64,000 bases of DNA from Peronospora farinosa (GCA_947646735.1 CANTFK010000878.1:1-64000); one strand, 5' to 3'. Shown: positions 54,700-64,000, counted from the first letter of the stretch. Numbers and translations: made by a program. Notes: generated by a model from the letters alone, not told the origin.

Positions 54700-55213
54700 T
54701 CACTTACCCTTCCGGATGATAGCAGCGGCTTGGCCTCTTGGCGCACCGCCTCCAACTCCTCCTTGTCCCAATGTTGGTATTGATCCCTTGTGTTTCTTCC
54801 ACATTTTGACTCGTTTAAACATCGGTGCATGCTTTAACGTGCACTGTATCAAAAGAGCAACAATACCATTGAAAGGTTAAGGCAACTAAGTAATAAAGCA
54901 GCACGAAATCCTGATCATTCTACCGCAATAAATACAGAATACAACAACATTAAGGTTGTAAAGGATATATGTCTGGAAACACGATAAAGAGGATCTGGCT
55001 GCCACGTAAATAAACTTGCTCCACTTGAGTGGTATTGCCGTTGATGTCAGTACGAACAGCTTCTTTCATGACACAATTCATATTGTCCTCCGTCTCATCC
55101 AGCAAACCACGATACGTCTCTCCTGTCTTCATTTCAATGGACACGATCGTGCCCTCACCGTCGTGCAGTAGGATCGTGGGGATGCCCACACCACGTTTAC
55201 CCGTTACAGCCAT
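54700..55213 (-). CDS. SmD3: Small nuclear ribonucleoprotein SmD3
   Basis: Two exons: 55,213-54,969 and 54,838-54,700, giving 127 residues (family about 126). Exon 1 carries the Sm fold (IPTILLHDGEGTIVSIEMKT, YRGLLDETEDNMNC, VEQVYLRGSQILFIVFPD). Exon 2 gives LKHAPMFKRVKMWKKHKG and a Gly/Arg-containing tail. The junction needs an AT-AC intron: exon 1 ends GACAT and exon 2 starts GTTAAAG, restoring FPDMLKHAPM. SmD3 is part of the heptameric Sm ring of the U1, U2, U4, U5, U11 and U12 snRNPs. The stop (TGA) sits in GGTAAGTGA, which could also be a splice donor to a further exon; the short tail fits termination here. Confidence 0.93.
54839..54968 (-). other. U12-type AT-AC intron in SmD3 (130 nt)
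   Basis: The minus strand begins ATATCCTTTAC, matching the U12 donor consensus ATATCCTT. It contains TGCCTTAACC at 54,884-54,875, matching the U12 branch consensus TTCCTTAAC at 8 of 9, and ends GTGCAC. No GT-AG alternative preserves the conserved PDMLK-APM sequence. The branch-to-acceptor distance (about 38 nt) is longer than usual for this class. Confidence 0.88.
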
Positions 55214-55477
55214 GGCACAAGAAGCCTCGTTCGATAATGAAAATATTATGATAGCGAGTTCTATTAAGTACGAATATTAGAATTACTTTTACAAACTGTA
55301 AAAAAATACTTCATATAAAATTAATTCCGCTAATATCGCACGTTTTATTACGAGATTTATCGTACTCTCAAAACTACCGATTTGTATTGCATGCTGAGAG
55401 CGAATACTCGCAAATAGTAGACCACTTCAAAGCAATAGCAGTAAGAAGAGAAGCGACTCCTCGAATAGAGAAGCCAC

Positions 55478-56390
55478 TTAACGGTAAGACTTCTGGAAAC
55501 GAGCACGGGCGCTGGAACCACCAAACTTCTTGGCCTCGCAGCGACGAGGATCGGCTACCAGGAGGGTACGGTCGTAAGCAAGCAAGATGTCCTTAATCTC
55601 TTTCTTAGAGGCCTCGTCCACGTCTGTACAGAACCATTACACTATACATGTCAGAATTGCTACTCAAATGAGATGGAATGAGTGTCAGCAGTAAGCCTTA
55701 CACTTCTGGTAGTAGGCAACGATAGACTTGGCAATAGCCTGACGGATCGCGTAGATCTGTGCAGTGTGACCACCACCCTTTACACGGATACGGATGTCCA
55801 CCTATATTTCGTTGTCGTCAACAAAGACACAACACGTTAGCGCACCAATTGATCGTAGGTAGTATGGGGAGTGCAAGCCAGTTGCGACAGCATGGTATTC
55901 ACACGACGGTAAACAGAGCATGCACACAGATTATTTGGGTGGTGCGAGTGCTTTCACGACAGAGCGTGAGTATTGAATAATAATGGACGATTTGTGCCAT
56001 AGTAAGCAAAGTGACCGAAACAACATCGTCCATGTCAAACCACACAGTCCAAAGAAAAGTCGGTGGTGGGATGTTGACGGAGGAAGACCATGTCGCCAAA
56101 GCAGGCCAACTTCAAGTCTGTCCGTCCTTAACGTTGTAACAATACCAAACTGTCGCGCGTAGCTTGCAATTCCAAGAGAAAAAGCAAGCAATTCATCGTA
56201 CGTTAGCAAAACGCTGTTGGCCCAGAAGAAGCACGGGTTCGTAGGTCTTGACGCGCAGGATCTCGGGCTCCACGAGTTCAATAGGTGTGCCATTGACCTT
56301 GATGAGGCCATGGCCGCGCTTGCAGTAAGCAACAGCTGTAGCGTTTTTCTTGCGGCCAAAGACCTGAACCGATTCAATCTTGCCGTCCAT
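55478..56390 (-). CDS. RPS16: 40S ribosomal protein S16 (uS9)
   Basis: Three exons: 56,390-56,202, 55,801-55,702 and 55,623-55,478, giving 144 residues (family about 146). Exon 1: [48 protein letters not shown]. Exon 2: [20 protein letters not shown]...VAYYQK. Exon 3 ends [12 protein letters not shown]...[10 protein letters not shown], the conserved C-terminal tail that reaches the P-site tRNA. Introns are GT-AG (400 and 78 nt). The start was chosen at MDGKIESV; a short upstream in-frame stretch (SHKNQK) has no earlier supported ATG. Divergent from NIP7 with 232 bp between starts. Confidence 0.95.
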
Positions 56391-56622
56391 TTTCTGATTC
56401 TTGTGCGAAATTAGCAATGATGACCCGGGCGTCCTTAGCCATGCCATGTCCGGACCACCCAATCTTATAGCAGCATTTCTGCCAATCCACACTATGCAGC
56501 ACTTGGATTGGACAAAAACCTAATTTGAAAATGACGTATGCTGTTGGAAAGGTACGCTGCCAGTAACCAGTGAACTGCAAGACACAACCTTCTAACTAGG
56601 TCAATAAGACAAAGCCGTTATT
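56391..56622. promoter_or_regulatory. Shared RPS16/NIP7 intergenic promoter region
   Basis: 232 bp separate two divergent ribosome-related genes. No obvious TATA box; co-regulation is an inference from position and function. Confidence 0.5.
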
Positions 56623-57165
56623 ATGCGCCCGCTTACCGACGATGAGATGACAACGGTATTTGAAAAGATCAGCAAATACATTGGCCGTAATGTTCAGCAT
56701 TTGGTAACACGTCCGGATGAGAAATACTGCTTCCGACTGCATGGTAATATTGTGTATTACTGCAGCGAGAAGCTCATGCGCCAGTCCACCAATCTCGGCA
56801 CGGATGAGCTTCTAAGCATTGGAACTGCTGTTGGAAAGCTTACGAAATCCAAGAAATTTCATTTGCGAATTACCTTTCTCGATTATCTTGCTCAGTACGC
56901 CAAGTACAAGGTTTGGATCAAGCCCAACTCGGAGATGTCCTTCTTGTATGGCAACAATGTCGTCAAGTCCGGTCTCGGTCGCATCACGGAGGGCACACCG
57001 CAGTACGCTGGGGTTGTTGTCTTTAGTATGAATGACATCCCGCTAGGATTTGGTGTAGCGGCGCAAGCGACCGAGTTGTGCAAAGACCTGGAGCCCACGG
57101 CCTATGTGGTACTGCACCAAGCGGATATTGGCGAGTACCTTCGCGTTGAAGACGAGATGTTTTAA
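56623..57165 (+). CDS. NIP7: 60S ribosome biogenesis protein NIP7
   Basis: A single exon of 180 residues, the usual length. [21 protein letters not shown] at the start is the NIP7 signature. The N-terminal domain includes [10 protein letters not shown] and [19 protein letters not shown]. The C-terminal PUA domain (about 95-180) includes [20 protein letters not shown] and [22 protein letters not shown]7 binds pre-rRNA and is needed for 27S processing and 60S assembly in the nucleolus. Complete. Convergent with the carrier gene, 195 bp away. Confidence 0.96.
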   Translation: MRPLTDDEMTTVFEKISKYIGRNVQHLVTRPDEKYCFRLHGNIVYYCSEKLMRQSTNLGTDELLSIGTAVGKLTKSKKFHLRITFLDYLAQYAKYKVWIKPNSEMSFLYGNNVVKSGLGRITEGTPQYAGVVVFSMNDIPLGFGVAAQATELCKDLEPTAYVVLHQADIGEYLRVEDEMF

Positions 57166-57360
57166 AGCAGAGTAGTAGCTTGAGCGAGGCTTGTGATTTA
57201 GCTCTTCCATAGTCAGAACTTTGTGCGCCATCGACATATATAATAGACCTTTCGCGCTTGTTTGTACTTCCACATAGTTGGTTGTCTATATCAGTTAGCT
57301 GCCTCGTTGCGTGCAAATGTTGTTGTATACTCTATTGCTTCACAGTCGTCCTCTAAATGA

Positions 57361-58391
57361 TTAATTATCCAGCAGCATGGTCTTCATGGCACGATGAATC
57401 TGCTCATAGGCGGCAAATATGATAGCACCAGTAGGCATGACCTTGAGAATATTAGCAGACAAGCCTTTATATAAACCACGGTAACCTTCGTGTCGGATAA
57501 TCTTCGTTGTGCAGTCCCATGTGCCTGTGTACTTGTCCGCAAAAAGCCCTCCCTGCTGTAAACGAGCTTTGATCACTTGGTACGGGTACGTAGCAGTTGA
57601 TGCAATGGACTGCGCCACCGCCCCCATTATCAGTGTTGGAATCACGTCCATCTCAGAGCTCCAATGCGCCAAATACAGCCCCTTGAGTCGTTCGTACGCA
57701 ACAAATTTAATCGCACCATTTGTCGTAAGAAACAGCGCAGGAATCATGCCCTTGTATAGTGCTGAAACACCTTCTGCAGCTACGATTCGTCGAAATGCAT
57801 CTACACAAACAGCAACACGAATTACACAATTAGCTTCCAAGCGACTACCACTAGTTACTTCAACGCGGCAGACGCACCTGATACACTTCTATAAGGTGTA
57901 TTCTCCACCAACTTCTTTGCTGTGTCTTTCCCAATTGCATTAGCTTGCATTCGTTTATTACTTTGAACTTGCATGCGAATCTTAATGAGCCAAATTGGGT
58001 TTGTCAAAGGTACACAGATCATTCCAGCTTCAATACCCGAGAAAAAGTGCTGCCACGATCCCTGGATCCATCCTTCATCTGCCATTCGAGCGTAACGCAG
58101 CTTTGCATTCTGATAAACGAGCATGTAGATGCCCCACGAGATCGTCGCACCATAGAGCGCCGGACTCATCCCACGGAATAGTGCGTGCACGCCCTCTGCT
58201 GCCATAATAGAGCGGAAGGCGTGGCCCAGTGAGCGGTAGGCGTGGGCAGACTTCTCATGCACCTGATAGCGCACCTTCACGAGGTCCAGCGGGTATAACA
58301 TCACTGTAGAGACAGCACCAGCTCCTATGCCCGCTGTCGTGTGAATCACACTGCGCCATTGTTCCTCGGTCAATAATTCCTTCAGTGTCAT
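57361..58391 (-). CDS. Mitochondrial carrier, FAD/folate type (SLC25A32/FLX1-like)
   Basis: Two exons: 58,391-57,878 and 57,800-57,361, giving 317 residues; the intron is 77 nt (GTGCGT...TAG). Three tandem repeats each carry the carrier signature: PLDLVKVRYQV (repeat 1), NPIWLIKIRMQ (repeat 2), TYPYQVIKARLQQ (repeat 3). Repeat 2 P-I-W and repeat 3 P-Y-Q-V-[IV]-[KR]-A-R-L-Q are characteristic of the folate/FAD and related carriers rather than ADP/ATP or phosphate carriers. It acts in the inner mitochondrial membrane. The exact substrate (FAD, folate, NAD or pyrimidine nucleotide) cannot be fixed from sequence alone. Divergent from the topoisomerase gene, 101 bp between starts. Confidence 0.9.
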
Positions 58392-58492
58392 CTATTGGGA
58401 CAAGACAAGACTTGGAACTGAGACCACTGACCGTAACGGACGCCGTGTATGCATCTTATCAGGTTCTTGTATTCTATTGAAAAGGTTCAACT
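58392..58492. promoter_or_regulatory. 101-bp divergent promoter region
   Basis: It separates the starts of the mitochondrial carrier (minus) and TOP6B (plus). No TATA box seen. The small size implies overlapping or bidirectional promoters. Confidence 0.5.
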
Positions 58493-60106
58493 ATGGCATG
58501 CGGAGTGATGGTCATTTATTTGTCATTCCGCACGCAGATGCAGCAGAACAGGAAGCGCAGAGACCGTGGTGCCCAGTTTATCCGCAATAACTTGGAGCTG
58601 CTGGGTTTTGGTAGCCGTCGAGATGCGCTGGTGCAAGCTGTGAAGGAATTATTTGAGAATGGTGCAACGAGTTCGAGACTATAGAGAAGAATAAAGATAC
58701 TAAAGTTAATGTGTGCATTCCTTTTAACAGCGTTGGACGCAACACAGTCGCTAAGCTCGGACTATTCATGGAGCGATGTGCCTCTAGAGCTATTGCGGAT
58801 CGATGTCAAGTTGAATGACGATACTGGTCACGTTGACATCGTGTGTGCGGATACTGGCTCTGGAATGCATGCGCACCAGGTCAAACTGCTGTGCTGCAAC
58901 GCTTTTGAGACAACAAAGGTAAATCGAGAGGGCGGAGGAAGATGTACTAGTGGGAAATATGGTGCGTTGAAGTAGGGTATAGAGCTGGAATAAATGACGT
59001 CTAATGAGGACGACGCAGGTGTTGGGCTCAAGGCGGCAATGCTATACAGTCAGTTAGAAGCAAGTGACGCATGTTTAAAGATTGTTACGACATCCAACTC
59101 CGACGGAATTCTGTACGTGCAGCTTCGCATCGATCCGGACTCGGAAGAGACGGCTGTTGTGAAGAAAGTGGCTCATTTCATCGTGGATGAAGACCATCAA
59201 CCATTTTCCGGGACGGAGATGCGGCTATCTCTGCCTTGTCCACAAGATATATTAGAGCTTGAAAGTGTTGCAGATACACTAACACTGTACTTCCAGAGTC
59301 TGCGGTACATCGCACCTCCGTTTGTTGGAGTGCAGTTCAACTTTAATGTAGGAGAGATCAGCACATCTGTCAATTGTCTACATGGAGAAGAACCAATCGA
59401 CCGGTTTGTTGCAGATCTGGGCAAAAGTGCAGATGACATTTTATACGCGGTTCATGATGAAGAGTTTTTCTCCATCAGCTGCGTTGCGCTAATGCTTGGG
59501 GAAACGGAGCTGGGTAACGAGAGCGACATTGAGGTCAGCTTACTTCGTTTCGCCAACCACGCTCCGCTGATCAATGGCGACGACTTTTTCTTATGCGGCA
59601 CCACAAAGGGCGTCTGTGCGGCAAAGCTGTGGAGAAAGTATGGTTTCCGCTGCAAGAAAAACACCTCACATCTTACGAACCAGCTCGTGGCTTCACCTTT
59701 GCGAGCAGCAACTAGACTGGAGGACGACGGTGCCGACACATCTCGACTTGTCTTGGCTATTGACATATGCGTCGCTAGCTCTGCAAGAGATACAGGTATC
59801 AAGTACGGTGGCTTAAAGAAGAACACACTCGACGCTTGCTACGCTGACGGTGTAGAGACTTGCTGTCGGGCCATTCTACAGCAACTCGCCGAAACTGGAC
59901 GTTTGTGCACGCCGCAGCAGCGGCAAGATCACGATCTTGTTGAGAACTGTGCGCCACTGATTGCAAAATCTCTTGCAGCAATCATTAAGCAGTCGCAAGT
60001 TTGTCAACGTGGTGTCGTGCCGTCGCAGCTAGATCGCAATCCACAAGACCACTTCAACGAGGGGCTTATCCTGCAAGAACTTCAAGCTGCCATTAGAAAC
60101 TGGTAA
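58493..60106 (+). CDS. TOP6B: DNA topoisomerase VI subunit B homologue
   Basis: Three exons: 58,493-58,661, 58,731-58,961 and 59,019-60,106, giving 495 residues. Introns of 69 and 57 nt are GT-AG. Exon joining creates the GHKL N-box VKELFENALDAT (about 49-60). DTGSGM (about 97) and GKYGVGLKAAMLYSQ (about 131) are the other ATP-lid and binding motifs. The C-terminal transducer includes LVLAIDICVASSARDTGIKYGG and VETCCRAILQQLAETGR. Subunit B is the ATPase half of the Spo11-related topoisomerase. A shorter start at ATG 58,533, or an upstream exon ending at the CGCACGCAG before it, is possible because the first 13 residues are hydrophobic and atypical. Confidence 0.88.
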
Positions 60107-60184
60107 AATACATTATGTATGAGATAAGAGAGGTAACAATTTGAAAAAGGGCGACAATTGTTGGCCACACCAAAGCAGAAAAAC

Positions 60185-60791
60185 ATGTCGGCTATCGGAG
60201 CGCTTCGCGAGCTGGAGAAGGACAAAAAGGCATCCAACAATACCGGTCTCAAGGTGCGTTTTGTCTTAGATGGGCCTGATGCTTTCTTGTTGCAGCTACT
60301 GGGTTCATAATGCTTAGCATTGTGTTTTTTTTGCTAGGAATTGTTCATGAACTTGCCGACCCGGATTCGCCAGTCTGGTCCCGTCAAGGGCGGCATAAAC
60401 TTTGCTATTAAGGTGCGTATTAACTGACAAATATGTTTTGGAAAAGGGTGAGGCGTAACACTGCTTTCGGTCTTGCTGTGGTGTACTAGAGCTGGAAGAA
60501 TTCTGGCCGGTGGCTGTGGGTTTTATCAACGACATTGTTGGTGACGTTAGTGCCCCTTAGCATTGAAGTACGTTTTTAGCTGTGCTTTTTGCCAATTTTT
60601 GCATCTACGATAATGTTGACGATGGGTCCGTATGTGTTAATTCTTAGATGCTGCGTGAGGAGCAGACTAACGAAGTGGTAAAGGAGCTGGTGAGCAAGGG
60701 CTTCAGCTACAACCAGATCCAGGGCATGGGCTACATGGTGTCGCAGCCAGAGAGCACGCTCGCGGCTCCTGCTGAGGGCTCCCTCCAGTAA
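60185..60791 (+). CDS. TOM22: Mitochondrial import receptor subunit TOM22
   Basis: Four exons: 60,185-60,253, 60,338-60,412, 60,490-60,567 and 60,648-60,791, giving 121 residues; introns of 77-84 nt are all phase 0 and GT-AG. Exon 2 (LFMNLPTRIRQSGPVKGGIN) and exon 3 (SWKNSGRWLWVLSTTLLVTL, VPLSIE) form the cytosolic helix and single membrane span with the Pro typical of TOM22. Exon 4 starts MLREEQ. The architecture resembles the short plant-type TOM22 (lacking a long acidic N-terminal receptor domain). It acts in the outer mitochondrial membrane translocase. The start is 78 bp after the TOP6B stop on the same strand. Confidence 0.85.
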
Positions 60792-61076
60792 TTTGACAGC
60801 TAGTGTTTACCTTCGCCGGTGGTCGTTGCATCGGCTACGAGGAATCTGTACATCCTGCTGCGATATTACAGTATTTTGGTCAATGGAGTCCAAAGATCTA
60901 ATTACATGGGATCTGGATAAGTACGCGGTTAAGATGTTGGAAGAATTCAATGAATGAAACATGAATATCGCGAATAGTCACCGCCGTCGAATGTAACTAC
61001 TCGGTCTAGAAGTTGCCGTGTTAATGCTTTTTTTCATTGCGCTCTAACTGCGAATGTGTATCTCATGTCAACACTC

Positions 61077-61496
61077 CTAGTCATTTTTCTTCTTTTGACT
61101 CTTGATCATGACCAAACCGATAAATGTGGCAGCGCTGCTGAAGAGCAGCACAAGTATCACCGCGGGGATACTGATGGCGTAGTGGTACGGCAGAAAAATT
61201 TGCTGAATCGGATGGTCCTCATCAATGAATGGCTAAATCAATAACAGTCGCATTGCATACTCTTTAGGGATACTAGTGGTGACTATTTGTCAGTCGAAGT
61301 GAGAAACGATTTGAAAAAAACACGTACCGAGAGCAGCACCCAAGTGCTGTAATAGACATAAACAATGACGCTAATGATTAATAGCACAGCGCCCACGGTT
61401 TGATCCGGCCCTTCCTAATCATTTCATTTAGCTGGCAATTAGCTGATGAGATGATGCGTGACGAACGGTTAAGTTACATTTTTCGCAACGTACCAT
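61077..61496 (-). CDS. DPM2: Dolichol-phosphate mannosyltransferase subunit 2 (DPM2)
   Basis: Three exons: 61,496-61,494 (only the ATG), 61,414-61,328 and 61,232-61,077, giving 81 residues (human 84). The protein has two membrane spans: DQTVGAVLLIISVIVYVYYS and YAISIPAVILVLLFSSAATF. The loop WVLLSPFIDEDHPIQQIFLP is the DPM2 hallmark, and the tail is basic (MIKSQKKKND). DPM2 stabilises and regulates the dolichol-P-mannose synthase in the ER membrane. Introns are GTACGT...TAG (79 nt) and GTACGT...TAG (95 nt). The ATG-only first exon is the only way to give a start: a stop lies just before exon 2. Convergent with TOM22. Confidence 0.88.
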
Positions 61497-61680
61497 GATG
61501 ATGTGGTCAAATTCTCCTTTCAAAAGGACACATTTCAAATGTATGACAAGATAAATTGAGTGTCGCATTATGGTACATATTATTCTTTTTGTACCTATTC
61601 ACCTTAAAGGCGTTATGCGGCGCTTTGTTGCCATTTAGGTGGCACCTTTTAGTTGTTAGCTTTTGCAAGGAGACCAAAAT
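61497..61680. other. DPM2 upstream region, truncated by RA insertion
   Basis: Only 184 bp separate the DPM2 start from an RA 5' LTR in the opposite orientation. No gene here. Confidence 0.6.
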
Positions 61681-62300
61681 TGTAACGGGGTTACACGACG
61701 GTTGTAGCGTCTTTCCGAGAGTTTACGGTTGAACTCCACTTGTATTGCATATAATGCATTATTATACTTCTCTTTAGAGAGGTATTAAGTACGGTATTCG
61801 GTAATACCGTATCTTATCGATTGGGATTCGATAAATCACTAACGCTGTATTAAGTACATCATACACAGATGTTTAGACGATACGTCGTTCAGTAGTAAAG
61901 TCTGCATATAATAATTACTATTATAGTAATTAATCTAGTGTAGTGTACTTAGAGTAGGACTATTCATAAAATCTTAAAGCATAAATAAAATCAGTTCTCC
62001 TTTTAAGTTTAAGATCGCAAGTCGTTCTGACTTGTTCTCTTGTGCACTTCGTGCGTTGGTTCTCTGAACCTCTAAGCTCTAGCTTGTTCTTGCTCTGTGC
62101 GTTGGTTCTCTGAACCTTAAGCTTATTGCTTGCTGACTAAAATTCTCTCCTACTTCCTTAGAACAGGGTGACTTTAAGTCGTTTAATTAGTTCCTTAGAA
62201 CTAAGTGGCTTTTAGCCTTAACTCTATTTAGTTCTCTAGAACTAAGAGGCTTCCAGCCGAAAGTCTTCCTCTGGCTAAAGAGCTGTGCAGCTCCGCTACA
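61681..62300 (+). repeat. RA 5' LTR (620 bp)
   Basis: It starts TGTAACGGGGTTACA (itself an interrupted palindrome) and ends GCTCCGCTACA. It aligns throughout with the LTRs of the complete RA element. Confidence 0.93.
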
Positions 62301-62320
62301 CTTGGTAGCACTTGTAGTCA
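62301..62320 (+). promoter_or_regulatory. RA primer-binding region
   Basis: CTTGGTAGCACTTGTAGTCA directly follows the LTR. Nearly the same string follows the RB LTR, implying a common tRNA primer with 3' end ...TGCTACCA. Confidence 0.55.
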
Positions 62321-62360
62321 ATCCTACACCTGAGTCTTTAAAGACTGACCCTCTGTGAGG

Positions 62361-63197
62361 ATGGAGAATCAAAATCACCTCTCTGAGGCACAACGACTCG
62401 CCTTAGATAAACTATCGGCGTTCGTCGGGCCCGATCAAATCAAGGCCCTTTTGGTGCAAGGCCCCGAGGTTCTAAATGCTCGTCTTGAGGCCTTTATGCG
62501 TTATGAAGCAACGCTCCTCGTGCAGGTCCATGACCAGGCAGCATCAGCTGCGCCTACACAGTACATTTCGGTACCTGTGCCCGATGCAGAGCCAAAGGCT
62601 TGCCCACTTGTCTTAAACGTAAAGACCTTTGAGGGGAACAAGGGAAAAAATCTTCTCCTCTGGATCCGAGAAATGGAAATGGCAATGGATGCCGCCATGC
62701 TTGTATCATATAAGCAACGAGTTGGCCTGGCCATTTTTAAGCTCGGTGGAAGAGCTAGAGAGTGGGTTATAACGAGCGATGTCTCTGTAAATGCTGCATT
62801 CCCCGTATGGGAGATGCTAAAAAAACAATCAACTTGTGTGTTTGCACCGCCTAATCAGGCTTATCGTGTGCGCTCACGCTTCTTAGCTACCCGACAGGGT
62901 AAGAAAGAATTGTCGGACTATGTCCAAGAGTTGAGAACTCTCATTGCTGCTATGCAGCAGGACCCTCTGGCAGAGGAAGTCCGAGTAACCATTTTTATGG
63001 AAGGACTTCGTACTGGGGTCGCCAGGAAGGAATTTTTCCGCGTTCATCCCTCGACTTTCGAAGAGGCAGTAAGCATAGCGTTTAACGCTGTATTTATTAT
63101 TCAATCTGCTCGATATGGTCTGCCCTGGTATCAATCAAATACCTCTAACAAGGCGGAACCCATGGACCTCAGCCATGCTGAAGAAGCTGAGCGTTAA
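62361..63197 (+). CDS. RA gag capsid part
   Basis: ATG at 62,361 ([20 protein letters not shown]) opens 278 codons. The capsid-like retrotransposon gag domain is intact: [80 protein letters not shown]. It ends at TAA (63,195-63,197) after AEEAER. Beyond the stop the same frame continues into a zinc knuckle, CYMCGSTRHLRPSC (about 63,229-63,270). The 49.6-kb copy has the same TAA, so it is either inherited from a shared defective parent or read through. Confidence 0.88.
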   Translation: MENQNHLSEAQRLALDKLSAFVGPDQIKALLVQGPEVLNARLEAFMRYEATLLVQVHDQAASAAPTQYISVPVPDAEPKACPLVLNVKTFEGNKGKNLLLWIREMEMAMDAAMLVSYKQRVGLAIFKLGGRAREWVITSDVSVNAAFPVWEMLKKQSTCVFAPPNQAYRVRSRFLATRQGKKELSDYVQELRTLIAAMQQDPLAEEVRVTIFMEGLRTGVARKEFFRVHPSTFEEAVSIAFNAVFIIQSARYGLPWYQSNTSNKAEPMDLSHAEEAER

Positions 63198-64000
63198 GCT
63201 GCTGAGCAGCAAGGTAACATCCGTAGATGTTACATGTGCGGAAGCACTAGGCATCTTCGCCCTAGCTGTCCGTTGCGAAAGCAACGTTAAAATCGGCAGA
63301 GCCGAAACCCTGCTCCTAGCCAAAAGGCGAGCACCGCAGGGGGAAAACGTCAACTCCCAGCAGGCGCGAGGCGCCCTACTGGGAAAGAACTAAGTTCTGT
63401 TGAATCTTTAGGAGGTAAAGGTAAACAGGGCTTAGCCCCAGGTGGGTCTGTGAATGCTACCATAGAACAAGATTACAAGCCAGGCTTGTTGGTTATGTCG
63501 GCAACCGTTAAGGGATTTGAGAGACCATGGTCAATTTTAATTGACTCAGGGGCGTCAGGTAATTATGTCCGACGTCGTTCCCTTGAAGGGAGTCAGCTAT
63601 ATGCTGAGGCGCTAGAAGTGCAAGAGGGTGATAGTATAACCGTGCGTCTCGCCACGAGTGTACGTGTCACCGTTCCTAAAGTTCCGTTGAACTTAGGTGT
63701 GAAGTTCTTAGACTTCAATAGCGTTGAACGCTGTCTTGTCCTATATTTGGACTCGAGATATGATCTCATTCTCGGTATGGCCTGGCTGGAACGCCATGAG
63801 CCGTGGATAGATTGGAGATCCAAAACTTTAGGCGCAACGCGCAATGTTCCTAGCGAAGCTTTGGAGAGTCATGAACCCACCTTCGCTAGGAAACAAAAGT
63901 GCTATTGGCGCGAGCCATTAACTGATTCAGTTAGTGTGCTGGACATTGGATTGTCTGAGTTGATAAACTCCGATGTCAACAATAATAGTGTCGAGCAGAG
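63198..64000 (+). pseudogene. RA zinc knuckle and protease
   Basis: It continues the gag frame past TAA. The CCHC knuckle is followed by a second stop after RKQR (about 63,290) and a basic linker. Then comes the retropepsin active site ILIDSGASGNYVRRRSLEG (63,537-63,590), VKFLDFNSVERC, RYDLILGMAWLERHEPWID, and the start of the pol linker at the window end. Protease residues look intact; the two stops are the only visible breaks. Confidence 0.85.

Larger units (their letters stand above)
61681..64000 (+). mobile_element. RA element, 5' part (continues beyond window)
   Basis: 5' LTR, primer-binding string, gag and protease in order on the plus strand, cut by the window edge. The flank before the LTR is AAAAT (61,676-61,680), the expected target duplication to look for downstream. 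Confidence 0.93.

Noticed and set aside
54690..54705. Further SmD3 exon using the GTAAGT donor at the stop codon
   Set aside because: GGTAAGTGA gives an in-frame stop and a protein of normal length; candidate downstream acceptors yield tails unlike SmD3. Not excluded, but less likely.

Overview
This is a nuclear fragment of an oomycete genome, most likely Phytophthora or a close relative (Stramenopila). The evidence is compact housekeeping genes with very short introns, a secreted alpha/beta-hydrolase-like gene, and dense Ty3/Gypsy chromovirus-like retrotransposons. The genus is an inference; the eukaryotic gene set is seen directly. I see no tRNA, rRNA or CRISPR array.

Layout. 0-2.4 kb: broken coiled-coil ORF, a 20-bp palindrome, a 21-bp minisatellite and a 189-bp tandem duplication. 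2.4-18.3 kb: a graveyard of nested and truncated Gypsy elements of families I call RA and RC, plus a Copia scrap. 18.3-26.4 kb: a nearly intact Gypsy element of family RB on the minus strand (LTR, gag, protease-RT-RNaseH-integrase-chromodomain, LTR). 26.4-37.1 kb: a large inverted duplication. Its near-identical arms carry a secreted hydrolase gene, intact on the left (27.75-29.36 kb) and with a premature stop on the right (34.13-35.73 kb), around an unpaired centre that holds a ~1.06 kb inverted-terminal-repeat DNA transposon. 37.1-52.0 kb: a second RB copy on the plus strand, split by a complete RA element (43,476-51,171) with a 5-bp target duplication (AGTGT). That RA element has an internal ~2.1 kb inversion. 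52.0-53.1 kb: no clear gene.

53.1-61.5 kb is a tightly packed island of seven or eight housekeeping genes: a Bin3/MePCE-type RNA cap methyltransferase, SmD3 (with an AT-AC U12-type intron), ribosomal protein S16 (uS9), NIP7, a mitochondrial FAD/folate-type carrier, a topoisomerase VI subunit B homologue, TOM22 and DPM2. Most are convergent or divergent pairs 80-360 bp apart. Functions are splicing, ribosome synthesis and translation, mitochondrial import and transport, DNA topology and ER glycosylation; no shared pathway is implied. From 61,681 to the window end another RA element (LTR, gag, protease) begins, 184 bp upstream of the DPM2 start codon.

The most unusual signals are: (1) an antisense ORF lying between pol and the 3' LTR in two Gypsy families, overlapping the chromodomain on the opposite strand and conserved at the protein level between diverged copies; (2) the AT-AC intron in the gene for a core spliceosomal protein; (3) the recent inverted duplication with one surviving and one nonsense hydrolase copy.
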